This document shows, piece after piece, positions 46,301 through 58,659 of a stretch of DNA of 64,000 nucleotides (position 1 is its first letter; every line of letters starts with the position of its first letter). A program made the position numbers and the translations under genes. Location: assembly GCA_025175895.1 (NCBI GenBank), contig CM046004.1, forward strand, positions 16,913,011-16,977,010, given 5' to 3'. The notes beneath the pieces were generated by a model, which saw only the letters and a list, made by a program, of their open reading frames with translations, ran no database searches and was not told the DNA's origin. This stretch comes from Wurfbainia villosa (lineage: Eukaryota; Streptophyta; Magnoliopsida; Zingiberales; Zingiberaceae).

Positions 46301-47890
46301 TCAATCGCTACGGTATCCAATACCATAAGCTCTAACATGACCCTCAAACTTACTTTGAGGTAATGCCTTAGTCAAAGGATCCGCTAAGTTCCTTTCAGTG
46401 GAGATTTTCTCGATTTGTATTTCCTTCCTACTGATGATCTCTCTGAAAAGATGATAACGGCGAAGCACATGTTTGGATCGTTGATGAGACCTTGGCTCTT
46501 TCGCCTGTGCAATTGCTCCACTGTTGTCACAGTAGACCGGTATTGCTTCAACAATGGCTGGAATCACACCAAGTTCATAAATGAACTTCTTGATCCAAAC
46601 GCTTCCTTTGCTGCTTCCGAAGCTGCAATGTATTCTGCCTCAATGGTAGAATCCGCTATAGTGTCTTGTTTGGAACTTTTCCAACTCACTGCGCCCCCAT
46701 TCAAGGTGAATACGTATCCAGACTGAGACCTGGAATCATCCTTGTCTGTCTGGAAGCTGGCATTCGTATACCCGCGTATCACCATGTCCCCTTCTCCATA
46801 TATTAGGAACACATCCTTAGTTCTTCTTAAGTACTTAAGGATCATCTTAACAACCACCCAATGATCCATTTTTGGATCAGACTGGTATCTACTCGTGACA
46901 CTCAGAGCATACGATACATCGACCCTCGTACATAACATAGCATACATGATAGATCCTATTGCAGATGCATAGGGAATCTTACTCATGTAAATCCTCTCGT
47001 CTTCTATGCGCGGACACATAGACTTCGAAAGGTGTATCCCATGCCTGATGGGTAGGAAACCTTTCTTGGATTCCGACATGCTAAACCTCTTTAGCACTCG
47101 GTCTATATATGTAGACTGCGAAAGACCAAGTAACCGTTTCGATCTATCTCTATAGATCTTAATCCCGAGGATGTAGGTTGCTTCTCCCAGGTCTTTCATG
47201 GAGAATGTCTTGGATAACCAAATTTTAACTGACTGTAAGACTGAAACATCATCTCCTATAAGTAATATGTCATCGACATACAATACTAGGAACACGACTG
47301 CACTCCCACTAACCTTCCTGTACACACAAGGTTCGTCTAGATTTTGTGAGAAATCAAACTTTTTTATTGTCTCATCAAAACGGATATTCCATCTCCTGGA
47401 TGTTTGCTTCAATCCATATATGGACCGTCGCAATTTGCATACCTTGGTTTTATCAACCGATGTGAAACCCTCAGGTTGTATCATATACACATCCTCGAGC
47501 AGGTTTCCATTAAGGAAAGTTTTTTTTCACATCCATCTGCCATATCTCATAATCATAATGAGCCGCTATGGCCAGGAGCATCCGAATGGATTTAAGCATA
47601 GCTACAGGTGAATAGGTTTCATCATAATCAACACCTTGTTTTTGATGATATCCTTTCGCCACTAATCTAGCCTTATAGGTAATCACATTATCATCCATGT
47701 CGGTTTTCTTCTTGAAAACCCACTTGCACCCTATAGGCTTAATGCCTTCAGGTGGATCAACCAAGTTCCAAACTTGGTTTTCATACATGGAATCCATTTC
47801 CGACTTCATGGCATCAAGCCACTTATCCCTTTCTGAACTTGTCAGCACTTCTTCATAACTGGTAGGCTTCTCATCATCAATGAGTAACAC
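46301..47890 (-). pseudogene. Element C reverse transcriptase-RNase H
   Basis: Pieces 47890-47510, 47490-46564 and 46567-46301. RT: CKWVFKKKTDMDDNVITYKARLVAKG, DYDETYSPVAMLKSIRMLL, then after a frameshift at the NGNLLED site VYMIQPEGF, IYGLKQTSRRWN and catalytic FLVLYVDDILLIGDD. RNase H: RGYTNASFQTDKDDSRSQSG, DSTIEAEYIAASEAAKEA, VYCDNSGAIAQAKEPRSHQR, tail NLADPLTKALPQ. The first RNase H Asp is Asn here (YTNASF; D in relatives). Two frameshifts break it, one next to the EAFGSRSSF stretch. Confidence 0.88.
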
Positions 47891-48958
47891 GTCGTTCGAT
47901 TCACTTACGAGAAATCCATATCTCTCAGAAATGTTGCGCGTTCTACCAGATCTACAAAGATGTGGTGTTTCAATAGGTCCAGTCGATTGCTCATCACTAT
48001 GAGTTATCGGTTGTTGTGCTTCACCAGGTATCTCATCAATGTCTATTTGAGTCTATCGAGCCTCCTCAAGCTTGACGACACTCCCACTGTTTTCTTGCAA
48101 GAGAAACTTTTTCTCTAGAAACACAGCATGCCTTGAAACAAACACCTTTTGTTCCACAGGATGATAGAATTGATAACCCCTTGTTTCCTTAGGGTATCCA
48201 ATAAATAGACATTTATCAGACTTAGCATCCAATTTGTCTGATACAGTCCGCTTCACATAAGCAGGACAACCCCATATCTTCAAGTAAGATACATGAGGTT
48301 TCTTACTATTCTATATCTCATATGGAGTAGTAGAGACTACCTTGGTTGGCATTCTGTTTAACAAGTAAACAGCTGTCTGAAGTGCATAGCCCCAAAAGGA
48401 CTTGGGAAGATTCGCATGATTCATCATTGACCTGACCATGTCCAACAAGGTCCGGTTACGCCTCTCAGATACACCATTATGCTGTGGTGTATATGGCGGA
48501 GTCCATTGAGACAATATATCATTGTCTCTTAGATAATCAAGAAACTCTTGACTTAAGTATTCACCACCTCGATCCGATCGAAGTATTTTAATACTCTTGT
48601 CATGTTGTTTCTCTACTTCATTTTTAAATTCTTTGAACCTTTCAAAGGCTTCATACTTGTGTTTCATCAAGAACACATACCCAAACCGTGAGTGATCATC
48701 GGTGAAGGTAATGAAGTAGTTATAGCCTCCTAAAGCTTGAGTTGACATAGGTCCACATACATCAGTATGTATTAGACCTAGTAACTCTCCCCCTCGTTCA
48801 CCTTTTCCTGTAAAAGGTAACTTGGTCATCTTGCCTTTTAAGCATGATTCGCATGTTTCGTATGAATCCAATTCAAACGATTCCAGAATTCCACATCGGT
48901 GTAATTCGGACATGCATTTCCTGCTTACATGGCCAAGATGACAATGTCACATGTAGGA
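47891..48958 (-). pseudogene. Element C integrase
   Basis: Zinc region HCHLGHVSRKCMSELHRC ... CESCLKGK; core HTDVCGPMST, SDRGGEYLSQ, NGVSERRNR all with catalytic residues, IWGCPAYVKRTVSDKL. Stops: TGG-to-TGA before HCHLGH (48947), TGG-to-TAG after TTPYEI (near 48311), CGA-type stop after EEAR (near 48056). The linker RSGRTRNISERYGFLVSES leads to RT. Confidence 0.88.
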
Positions 48959-50220
48959 GTCTAATTGATTATCCTTTCGAGCATACTTGTTGCTCGCTTC
49001 GATATTGAAAATGTCACTGGATACGTCCAACGTATAAATGTCATTGCTCAAAGTTCCAGTTCCATAAAGTACGTCATTCAAAGTTATATAACAACAATTG
49101 TTACTAAATGTCAAATGGTAACCATTTCTATTTAAACAGGAAATAGAAACAGTGTTCTTTATTAGAGAAGGAACACAATAGCAATTGTCCAGTTCTAAGA
49201 CTAGTCCGCTAGGGAGCTTCAGCAAATAAGTTTCGATGGCGACAGCAGCAACCTTTGCTCCATTGCCAACTCACAAATTTGACTCCCCTCTGACGAGTCT
49301 TCTTCTATTCCTTAGCCCCTGTATCTCATTACATATATGTGAGTCACACCCAGTATCCAATACCCAAGTGTCTAAGGAAATAGAATGACAATCAATAATG
49401 AAGATACCTGAAGAGGATGGGGCATCGAATGCCTTCTTCTTCTTCATGGACTCAAGATAAATCTTGTAGTTTCTTCACCAGTGGCCTTCCTTGCCACAAT
49501 GATGGCAAGTGCCCTTTTGTGCTGGTTCTGCCTTCTTTGCCTTCTTGTTCTTCCCTTTCTTCTGTTCCTTTGCCTTCCTCTTAAAACTTTTCTTTGAGGA
49601 ATCAACTAACAGAACCGCCTTCTCCTCATGCTTCATAGAAGGCTCCACAGTCTTCAACATATTGAGGAGCTCAGGAATAGTGGATTCTAATTTGTTCATC
49701 CGATAGTTCATCACAAATTGTGAGAAACTCTTGAGCAAACAATGCAGAATTAAGTTAATACTTAATTCATGATCCATCACAAACCCGAGGGTGGCTAGCT
49801 GCTCGATGTACCCGTTCATCTTTAGCACAAACTGCACTACAGATAAACCTTCTTGCATCTTCGTGGTGAAGAGGAGCCTGGAGACTTCGAACCTTTCGGA
49901 TCTCACTTGCTCATCAAACAACTCATGAAGATGGAAGACCATGGTATTAGCATCCATATGCTCATGCTGCTTTTGCAGCTCAGGTACCATCGCAGCTAGC
50001 ATGATGCAACTCACAGTTCAGAATCTGTCATATGCTTCTGATAGACCAACATTTGGTCTGGAGTTGCATCGTCCCTAGGACGGTTGGGAAGAGGCTCTTC
50101 AAGGACATATGCTAGCTTTTCCGCCTTGAGAACAATTCTCGGGTTTCTAGGTCAGTCCAAGAAGTTAGGCCCAGTCAATTTGTTTGAATCCAAAATAGTG
50201 CGCAAATTCAAAGACGTCAT
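48959..50220 (-). pseudogene. Element C Gag and protease
   Basis: ATG at 50220; TGA at codon 23 (50152-50154); a 1-nt loss at about 50025; then open from MSCIMLAAM (50014) to GKEGHW and a TGA (49472-49474) in the knuckle CHHCGKEGHW. The Gag core includes the segment EQLATLGFVMDHELSINLIL that A and B lack. The protease site reads VLDTGCDSHICNE; another TGA follows in the NLRVGNG region (near 49275). Two of the stops replace CGA, in line with methyl-C decay. Confidence 0.85.
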
Positions 50221-51490
50221 GATTAATCGATTAACCTAGAAATACAAAACAAGCATATATGAGAAAATGATTTTAAAATGCATCATCATACATTTATAAA
50301 TCCCATTCATTTTTCGAATTTCAAAAACCCCAAAATCACTTCGGGAGATCGTAGGTCCATCTCCGAATGGGCTGATATCCATCATAGATATGAACAACCT
50401 TGGAGAGAGTCCAACAAGCCATTCATAACTATGATGGTAGGTATCAAATATACCGATTGCATATCACATATATGCAACTATCACAATGTGCTATCAACTA
50501 ATCGAATGTTCACACATACATCGGGTTGTTAACACATTAACAAGTATGCATCATATGCATAGCACCCAACTTCACCTCCCTTTACATCGACCTTGGAGAG
50601 AGTCCAACAAGCCGATGCTCCAGGTTAAAGTCAACCCATTAATCGAGAAATAGTTTTAAAATGGTTAGAGTGCATTCAACCAATTAGCCCGGCTTGGAGA
50701 GAGTCCAACAACCAAAGCTAACGATTGACCTCTGACTCTTACCATATTAGTATTAAACTATTCTATGGTTTGAACATGTTCGGGTTCGAGCCCGGCTTGG
50801 AGAGAGTCCAACAACCCGAACAAGAAACGGAACTCTAGTTCTAACCATATTAATGGAAGGTGTAGGCTTTAATATTGAGTTAGGGTTTTTATGTCTCATC
50901 CTCTTTGCATGCAAATAACTATCATCTATATGGCATAGCATACATGACATACATCTACATGTCACGACACGCATGACATAATGATATGCATCTAATGCAA
51001 TTACATGTCATACAATTATGTCTTGTACAAAATTTCCTTATATGTCATAACTATTTATGGAAATAAAATATGTTTAAGATTTGATTCTCCAAATCAAATC
51101 ATGATTAAATTAGGAAAGAAATTTTCAAATCTAATCACATATTTTATTTGTGAAAATAGTTGATTAAGGAAAGTCAATTTAGGAAACCAATTTCCTAAAT
51201 CATCAAAACTACTTATGGAAATATAATATTTAAAGATTTGATTTCCCAAATCAAATCATGATTAAATTAGGAAACAAATTTCCAAAATCTAATCAAATAT
51301 TTTATTTATGGAAAATATCAATTTCCATAAATACTTCCAACTTTCCAAAATTAGAAGATTTCCATAAATACTTCTAGACTTTCCAAAATTGAAAAATTTT
51401 CATAAATACTTCTAACTTTCCAAAAGAAGAAAATTTTCAGAAATATCATTATGACTATCGCAAAATAATTTTACGATTATGTCGAAACAC
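50221..51490 (-). other. Untranslated leader of element C
   Basis: Same plan as in A: four copies of CTTGGAGAGAGTCCAACAA at 50398, 50591, 50692 and 50795, then an AT-rich part with GATTTGATT/AATCAAATC palindromes. Confidence 0.75.
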
Positions 51491-51509
51491 AACCTGGGCT
51501 CTGATACCA
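51491..51509 (-). other. Primer-binding site of element C
   Basis: TGGTATCAGAGCCCAGGTT on the element strand, one base from the LTR. Confidence 0.92.
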
Positions 51510-51510
51510 C

Positions 51511-53725
51511 TGTTGGGTTTCCGGCACCGCGGCGAGTGTGTGTTCGAACATGTTTCGTAAATATGTGCACAACGAAAGGAATAAAATAATAAATCTAATT
51601 TATCACAACACACACATCACACGCATGCATAGTACAACATGTGTAGACATAACTGTAAATTCAAATTTTGCAATAAAAGGAAATTTATACTACGTATACC
51701 TGACGTATCACGTGTAGCAGGAAAGGCATCAACCGGAACGATTCTTGCTAGAATCGTCTCTATCCGTATCCACGCCGAGTATCTTTGGGATGACTTCACA
51801 AAGTCACAAGCTTCGTCTTCGTACGGGTTACTAGCCTCGTATTGAAGACGATGTGATCGAGAGAAGATCACAATCCGAATCAAAATTCGGATCCAAAACG
51901 AGTCCTCAAAAACTTACTTCTCTGGAGAGGTATTCGTCAACCGTTTGACGAATCCTTCGTCCTCCACCTATGAGGATTACCGGAGATCGAATCCCCGGCA
52001 AGGCTACCACTGTCGGAGCTCCAAACGTTGTCCAAATGACACTCCGACAAGAAGGAAACAAGCTGTTCAGAAAACTGGACAGCTTTGGTGGAGGAATAGG
52101 GACCGGCCAAATAAGGAAGGTTGAGGCTCACCTTGTCGTCGGACCCAAAGGAGATCACCGGAGCTCCTCCGACAGCAGCTCGATGCCGGCAAGAGGGAAG
52201 GACAGCACCTTCTGGACGCCGGCAAGGGAGCTGGGTGGCGGCAAGAGGGTTGTCGCCGACAAGACTTGGAGAGGAGAGGGTGTTGGGCGGCAACTACTAG
52301 ATTAGGGCTTAACAAAACCCTTAAGCCCTATTTTATAGAGAACAAATTCTCTTAATGGTTATCGGATCATAACCAAAAGCCCGTTAACCCACTCCATTAA
52401 TTTAAGTTAAAATAAACCAAACCATGATGGTTTATTTTAAGTTAAAACGAACCGAACAAACTTTGGTTCATTAGTTTAAAACAAACCAAACCCTTTGGTT
52501 TATTCTCCTCCATTGGATTAGAATCAAACCAATTTGGTTCATCCATCATGTCTTCATAAGACATGGCCCATCCATGCTTCCATTGCGACTGAAACGATTT
52601 CATGCTCGCTCCATGTTTGGTCCAACCAAACCTAGTTTCTCTCGGTCTGAGAATCTCATTCTCAAGCTCGTTTTAAATCCTTCGGATTACGCTCGTTGTG
52701 CGTGTGACCAAATAGGTTCTCGGTTTATGTTGGTCGTCTATAATTAACCATTAATTATAGAACGATCATGAGTGGCACCTAGTAGTACATCATGATCTCC
52801 AATTAACCGAAAAAATTAACGGTTGATCCAGAACTATTTCTGAAACCCTTCAGCAGCTCAAATGAATCGTGCCCCATTCCCTTCACTCATCTTATACCCA
52901 CTTGGTTCAGGACATGGTCTATAGTGTCAGTCCCCACTAGGCTGAATACGTCACACCTAGCTCAAGTATCATTTCCTCGTCCTATGGATTCTAGTTACTG
53001 CACATGTATTGAAGAGTACCTTACTCTAAACATGTAATGCTTTGGCCAAAGACTTTAGTAACAATATGACGAGAGGCCATGGGTATACATCTCCTCGCAA
53101 GGAGTGGTGAATCTTTTATAGGCTATTCAAACACCTTCGATCATTTCGACTTATACCCAATCATCCCGGGTCCACATCTCCTTAGAGATGCTTGCTTAAG
53201 ATGTCAAAGCATAAGTCTTTATGATCAAGATGACTTGAATACCGCAAGTCAAAGAAACATCGCACTTAAGCTGCAGTAAGAACTTCATTGACATATCTAT
53301 ATATGCAGAGAACCATATGAAGTCTTACGGCTGGTCACTCCAATGAACTAGTTACTATAACTAGCATCCACGATTAACTCCAGACATCACAATGTCTCCA
53401 GCCAGTGAGAATCAATTGCTTGGATACCCCAAGCAGTATACCTCGTGCTAGTCTCGACAGAATCAATGGTGTCCATATCCATCAATTCATCGACTAGGGA
53501 TAATTCCGATACATCACAATTACACATGTAGAGATACTCACTAGTTGTGATCCAATCACAAATTCTCTCATGCTGTGAATCATATCGTGGACATTCAGTA
53601 AATGAGTTTAAGATCCAATCAAATACATGAAAACATGTATACTCAAATAGTGAATCTTCATTTATCATATAAATGGTTCAAACATAAGGTGATTGCCTTA
53701 GGACATCTCTCATATATTACTAACA
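51511..53725 (-). repeat. 5' LTR of element C (2215 bp)
   Basis: TGTTGGG...TACTAACA. The element's own promoter would use the TATA at 52329-52338 (minus CTATAAAATA). Confidence 0.92.
52329..52338 (-). promoter_or_regulatory. TATA box of element C 5' LTR
   Basis: CTATAAAATA on the minus strand, conserved in the partner LTR at 44941-44950. Transcription would proceed leftwards across the element. Confidence 0.65.
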
Positions 53726-55112
53726 ATTGCTCCATTGTTGTCGCAGTAAATCGGTATTGCTTTAACAATGGCTGGAACCACACCAAGTTCATAAATTGAA
53801 CTTCTTGATCCAAACCGCTTCCTTTACTGCTTCAGAAGTTGCAAAGTTACAATGTATTCTGCCTCTGTGGTAGAATCCGTTATAGTGTCTTGTTTGGAAC
53901 TTTTCCAACTCACTGTGCCCCATTCAAGGTGGACACATACCCAGACTGAGATCTGGAATCATCCTTGTCTGTCTGGAAGTTGGCATCCATATACCTGCGT
54001 ATCACCATGTCCCCTTCTCCATATATTAGGAACACATCCTTAGTTCTTCTTAAGTACTTAAGGATCGTCTTAACAGCCGCCCAATTATCTATTCCTAGAT
54101 CAGACTGGTATCTACTCGTGATACTCAGAGCATACGATACATCGGGCCTCGTATATAACATAACATACATGATCGATCATATTGTGGATGCATAGGGAAT
54201 CTTACTCTTACAAATCCTCTCGTCTTCTGTGCGTGGACACATAGACTTCGAAAGGTGTATACCATGCCTGATGGGTAGGAAACCTTTCTTGGATTCCGAC
54301 ATGCTAAACCTCTTTAGCACTCGGTCTATATATGTAGACTACGAAAGACCAAGCAACTATTTCGATCTATCCCTATAGATCTTAATCCTGAGGATGTAGG
54401 TTGCTTCTCCCAGGTCTTTCATGGAGAATGTCTTGGACAACCAAATTTTAACTAACTGTAAGACAGAAACATCGTTTCCTATAAGTAATATGTCATCGAC
54501 ATATAATACTAGGAACACGACTGCACTCCCACTAACCTTCAAGTACACACAAGGTTCGTCCGGATTTTGTGAGAAATCAAACTTTTTAATTGTCTCATCA
54601 AAATGGATATTCCATCTCCTGAATGCTTTCTTCAGTTCATATATGGACCGTCGCAGTTTGCATACCTTGGTTTTATCAACCGATGTGAAACCCTCAGGTT
54701 GTATCATACACACATCTTCGAGTAAGTTTCCATTAAGAAAAGATGTTTTCACATCCATCTACCATATCTCATAATCATAATGAGCCACTATGGCCAGGAG
54801 CATCCGAATATATTTAAGCATTGCAACAACTGAATAGGTCTCGTCATAATCAACACCTTGCTTTTGATGATATTCTTTCACCACCAATCTAGCCTTATAG
54901 GTAATCACATTACCATCCATGTCAGTTTTCTTCTTGAAAACCCACTTGCACCCTATAGGCTTTATGCCTTCAGGTGAGTCAACCAAGTTCCAAACTTGAT
55001 TTTCATACATGGAATCCATTTTCGACTTCATGGCGTTAAGCCACTTATCCCTTTCTGAATTTTTCAGAACTTCTTTATAACTGGTAGGATTCTCATCATC
55101 AATGAGTAACAC
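53726..55112 (-). pseudogene. Element B reverse transcriptase-RNase H (proximal piece)
   Basis: RNase H pieces from 53726 to 54170 (RYMDANFQTDKDDSRSQSG) and RT pieces 54357-54758 (MDVKTSFLNGNLLEDV, FLVLYVDDILLIGND) and 54759-55112 (CKWVFKKKTDMDGNVITYKA, DYDETYSVVAML). The YVDD site is intact. Stops and shifts separate each piece. Begins with the ATTGC duplication. Confidence 0.88.
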
Positions 55113-56230
55113 GTCGTTCGATTCACTTATGAGAAATTCATATCTCTCAGGAATATTGCGTGTTCTACTAGATCTACGAAGCTGTGGTGTCTCTATAGGT
55201 TCAGCCGATGGCTCATCACTATATTATCGGTTGTGGTGCTTCACCAAGTATCTCATCAATGTATATTTGAGTCTCTCGAGCCTCCTCAAGCTCAACGACA
55301 CCCCTACTATTTTCTTGCAAGAGAAACTCTTTCTCTAGAAACACAGCATGCCTTGAAACAAACACCTTCCACAGGATGATAGAATTGATAACCCCTTGTT
55401 TCCTTAGGGTATCCAATAAATAAATATTTATCAAACTTAGCATCCAATTTGTCTGATACAGTCCGCTTCACATAAACAGGACAACCTCATATCTTCAAGT
55501 AAGATACATGAGGTTTCTTACTATTCCATATCTCATATGGAGTAGTAGAGACTATCTTGGTTGGCATTTTATTTAGCAAGTAAATAGCTGTCTGAAGTGC
55601 ATAGCCCCAAAAGGACTTGGGAAGATTCGCATGAATCATCATTGACCTGACCATGTCCAACAAGGTCCGGTTATGCCTCTCAGATACACCATTATGTTGC
55701 GGTGTATATGGCGGAGTCCATTGAGACAATATACCATTGTCTCTAAGATAATCTAGAAACTCTTGACTTAAGTATTCATCACCTTGATCCGATCGAAGTA
55801 TTTTAATACTTTTGTCATGTTGTTTCTCTACTTCATTTCTGAATTCTTTGAACCTTTCAAAGGCTTTAGTATTTTAATACTCTTGTCATGTTGTTTCTCT
55901 ACTTCATTTCTAAATTCTTTGAACCTTTCAAAGGCTTCAGACTTGTGTTTCATCAAGAACACATACCCAAACCATGAGTGATCATCGGTGAAGATAATGA
56001 AGTAGCTATAGCCTCCTAGAGCTTGAGTTGACATAGATCCGCATACATCAGTATGTATTAGACCAAGCAACTCTCCCACCGGTTGACCTTTTCCTATAAA
56101 AGGTAACATAGTCATCTTGCCCTTTATGCATGATTCGCATGTATCGTATGAATCCAATTCAAACGATTCCAGAATTTCACATCGGTGTAATTCGAACATG
56201 CGTTTCTTGCTTGCATGGCCAAGACGACAA
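55113..56230 (-). pseudogene. Element B integrase with 71-bp duplication
   Basis: From HCRLGHASKKRMFELHRC (end of the 56733-55828 frame) through HTDVCGSMST to a tandem duplication at 55797-55938 that repeats the FRNEVEKQHDKSIKIL region and shifts the frame. The SDR block with the second Asp lies in the broken part; WTPPYTPQHNGVSERHNR carries the Glu (55729-55487); tail to 55219. Confidence 0.85.
55797..55938. repeat. 71-bp tandem duplication in B integrase
   Basis: Units 55797-55867 and 55868-55938 start AGTATTTTAATACT and differ at only a few positions. Not a multiple of three, so it breaks the frame. Not seen in A, C or D. Confidence 0.92.
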
Positions 56231-57341
56231 TGCCACATGTAGGAGTCTAATTGATTATCCTTTCGAGCATGCTTGTTGCTCGCTTTGATATTGAAAATGT
56301 TACTGGATACGTCCAACGTATAAATATCATTGCTTAAAGTTCCAGTCCCATAAAGAATGTCATTCAAAGTTATGTAACAACAATTGTTACTAAAAGTTAA
56401 ATGATATCCATTTCTATTTAAACAAGAAATAGAAATGATGTTCTTTATCAACGAAGGAACATAAAGGCAATTGTCCAGTTCTAAGACAAGTCCTATAGGG
56501 AGTTTCAACAAATACATTCCGATGGCGAGTGCAGCAACCTTTGCTCCATTCCTAACACGTAAATTTAACTCTCCCTTGACGAGTCTTCTTCTATTCCTTA
56601 GCCCATATATGTCATTACATATATGTGAGCCACACCCAGTATCCAATACCCAAGTGTTTGTGGAAATAGAATGACAATCAATAACGAAGATATCTGAAGA
56701 AGATGGGACATCTGATGCCTTATTCTTCTTCACGGACTCAAGATAAATCTTGCAGTTTCTTTGCCAATGACCCTCCTTGCCACAATTATGGCAAGTGCCC
56801 TTTTGAGCTGGTTCTACCTTTTTAGTCTTTTTTTTCTTCCCCTTCTATTGCTCCTTTGACTTCCTCTTAGAACCTTTCTTCGATGAATCAACTAACAACA
56901 CCGTCCCCTGCTCATGCTTCATAGAAGGCTCCACAATCTTCAGCATGTTGAGCAGTACCATAGATAAATCTTCTTGCATCTCAGAGGTGAAGAGGAGCTT
57001 GGAGACTTCGAACCTTTCGGATCTCACTTGCCCATCAAACAACTCATAGATATAAAAGACTACAGTATGAGCATTCATATGCTTATGTTGCTTCTGCAGC
57101 TCGGGTACCATCGCGGCTAGCATGATGCAACTCGTCAGTTTAGAATCAGTCACATGTTTCTAATAAGTAACAATTAGTCCGGAGTTGCATCATCACTAGG
57201 ACGGGCGGGAAGAGGGGCTTCGAGGACATTCATAAGCTTTTCCGCCTCGAGAACAATTCTCAAGTTTCTAAGTCAGTCCAAGAAAATCAGCCCAGTCAAT
57301 TTATTTGAATTCAAAATAGAGTGCAAATTCAAAGACATCAT
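56231..57341 (-). pseudogene. Element B Gag and protease
   Basis: ATG at 57341, TGA at codon 23 (57273-57275), then Gag piece 57153-56845 (ELQKQHKHMNAHTVVFYIYE, SKKGSKRKSKEQ) lacking the same 55 residues as A, a stop in the basic region, and knuckle CHNCGKEGHWQRNC near 56770. The protease frame from 56733 has VLDTGCGSHICND. Confidence 0.85.
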
Positions 57342-58639
57342 GATCAATCAATTAACCTAGAAATACAAATCGAACATATATAATAAAGATGATTTAAAAT
57401 GCATCAACATACATTTATAAATCTCATTCATTTTTCGAATTTTAAAACACTCAAATCACTTCGGGAGATCGTAGGTCCTTCTCCGAATAGGCTGATATCC
57501 AACATAGATATGAACAACCTTGGAGAGAGTCCAACAAGTCATTCATACCTACGATGGTAGGTATCAAGCATACCGATTGAATATCATATATATGCAATTA
57601 TCACAATGTGCTATCAACTAATTGAATGTTCACACATACATCGGGTTGTTAACTCATTAACAAGTATGCATCATATGCATAGCACCCAACTTCACCTCCC
57701 TTCACATCGACCTTAGAGAGAGTCCAACAAGCCGATGAGAGAGTCCAACAAGCCGATGCTCCAGGTTAAAACCAACCCATTAATCGAGAAATAGTTTTAA
57801 TATAATTAAAGTGCATTCAACCAATTAGCCTGGCTTGGAGAGGGTCTAACAACCATAGCTAACGATTGACCTCTGACTCTTACCATATTAGTATTAAACT
57901 ATTTCATGGTTTGAACATGTTCAGGTTCGAGCCAGGCTTGGAGAGAGTCCAACAACCCAAACAAGAAATAGAATTCTGGTTCTAACTATATTAATGGAAG
58001 GTGTAGGTTTTAATATTGAGTAAGGGTTTTTATGTCTCATCCTCTTTACATGCAAATAACTATTATCTACATGACATGACATACATGGCATACATCTATA
58101 TGTCACGACACGCATGACATAATGATATGCATCTAATGCAATTACATGGCATATAATTATGACAGGTACAAAATTTCCTTATATGCAATAACTATTTATG
58201 GAAATAAAATATATTTGAGATTTGATTCCCAAAATCAAATCATGATTAAGTTAGGAAACAAATTTCCAAATCTAATCACATATTTTATTTATGAAAGGTC
58301 CCAATTAAGGAAAATCAAATTTAATTTAGGAAATAAATTTCCTAAATTGTTAAAACTATTTATGGAAATAAAATATGTTTTAGATTTGATTCCTCAAATC
58401 AAATCATGATTAAATTAGGAAATAAATTTCCAAATTTAATCATATATTTTATTTATGGAAAGTATTAATTTCCAAAGATACTTCTAAACTTTCCAAAAGT
58501 AGAAGATTTCCATAAATACTTCTAAACTTTTTAAAATTAGAAAATTTCCAAAAATACTTCTAAACTTTCCAAAAGTAGAAATTTTTCATAAATACAATTA
58601 TGACTATCGCAAAATAATTTTATGATTATGTCAAAATAC
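57342..58639 (-). other. Untranslated leader of element B
   Basis: Same plan as A and C, with GGAGAGAGTCCAACAA motifs near 57517, 57716, 57737, 57835 and 57939. The extra one comes from a 21-bp tandem duplication (57716-57757). Confidence 0.75.
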
Positions 58640-58658
58640 AACCTGGGCTCTGATACCA
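58640..58658 (-). other. Primer-binding site of element B
   Basis: TGGTATCAGAGCCCAGGTT on the element strand, one base from the LTR. Confidence 0.92.
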
Positions 58659-58659
58659 C

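Larger units (their letters stand above)
44123..53725 (-). mobile_element. Angela-type copia element C, full length
   Basis: Complete element, 9603 bp, with ATTGC at 44118-44122 and 53726-53730. 3' LTR 44123-46280, polypurine tract 46281-46293 (AACTCTCACTTGG), internal 46281-51510, primer site 51491-51509, 5' LTR 51511-53725. The LTRs differ by roughly 3-4% in the first 240 bp compared by eye, less than between the B LTRs, as expected for the inner, younger insertion. Gag keeps the segment missing in A and B. Coding is broken mainly by TGG-to-stop and CGA-to-TGA changes. Confidence 0.92.
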
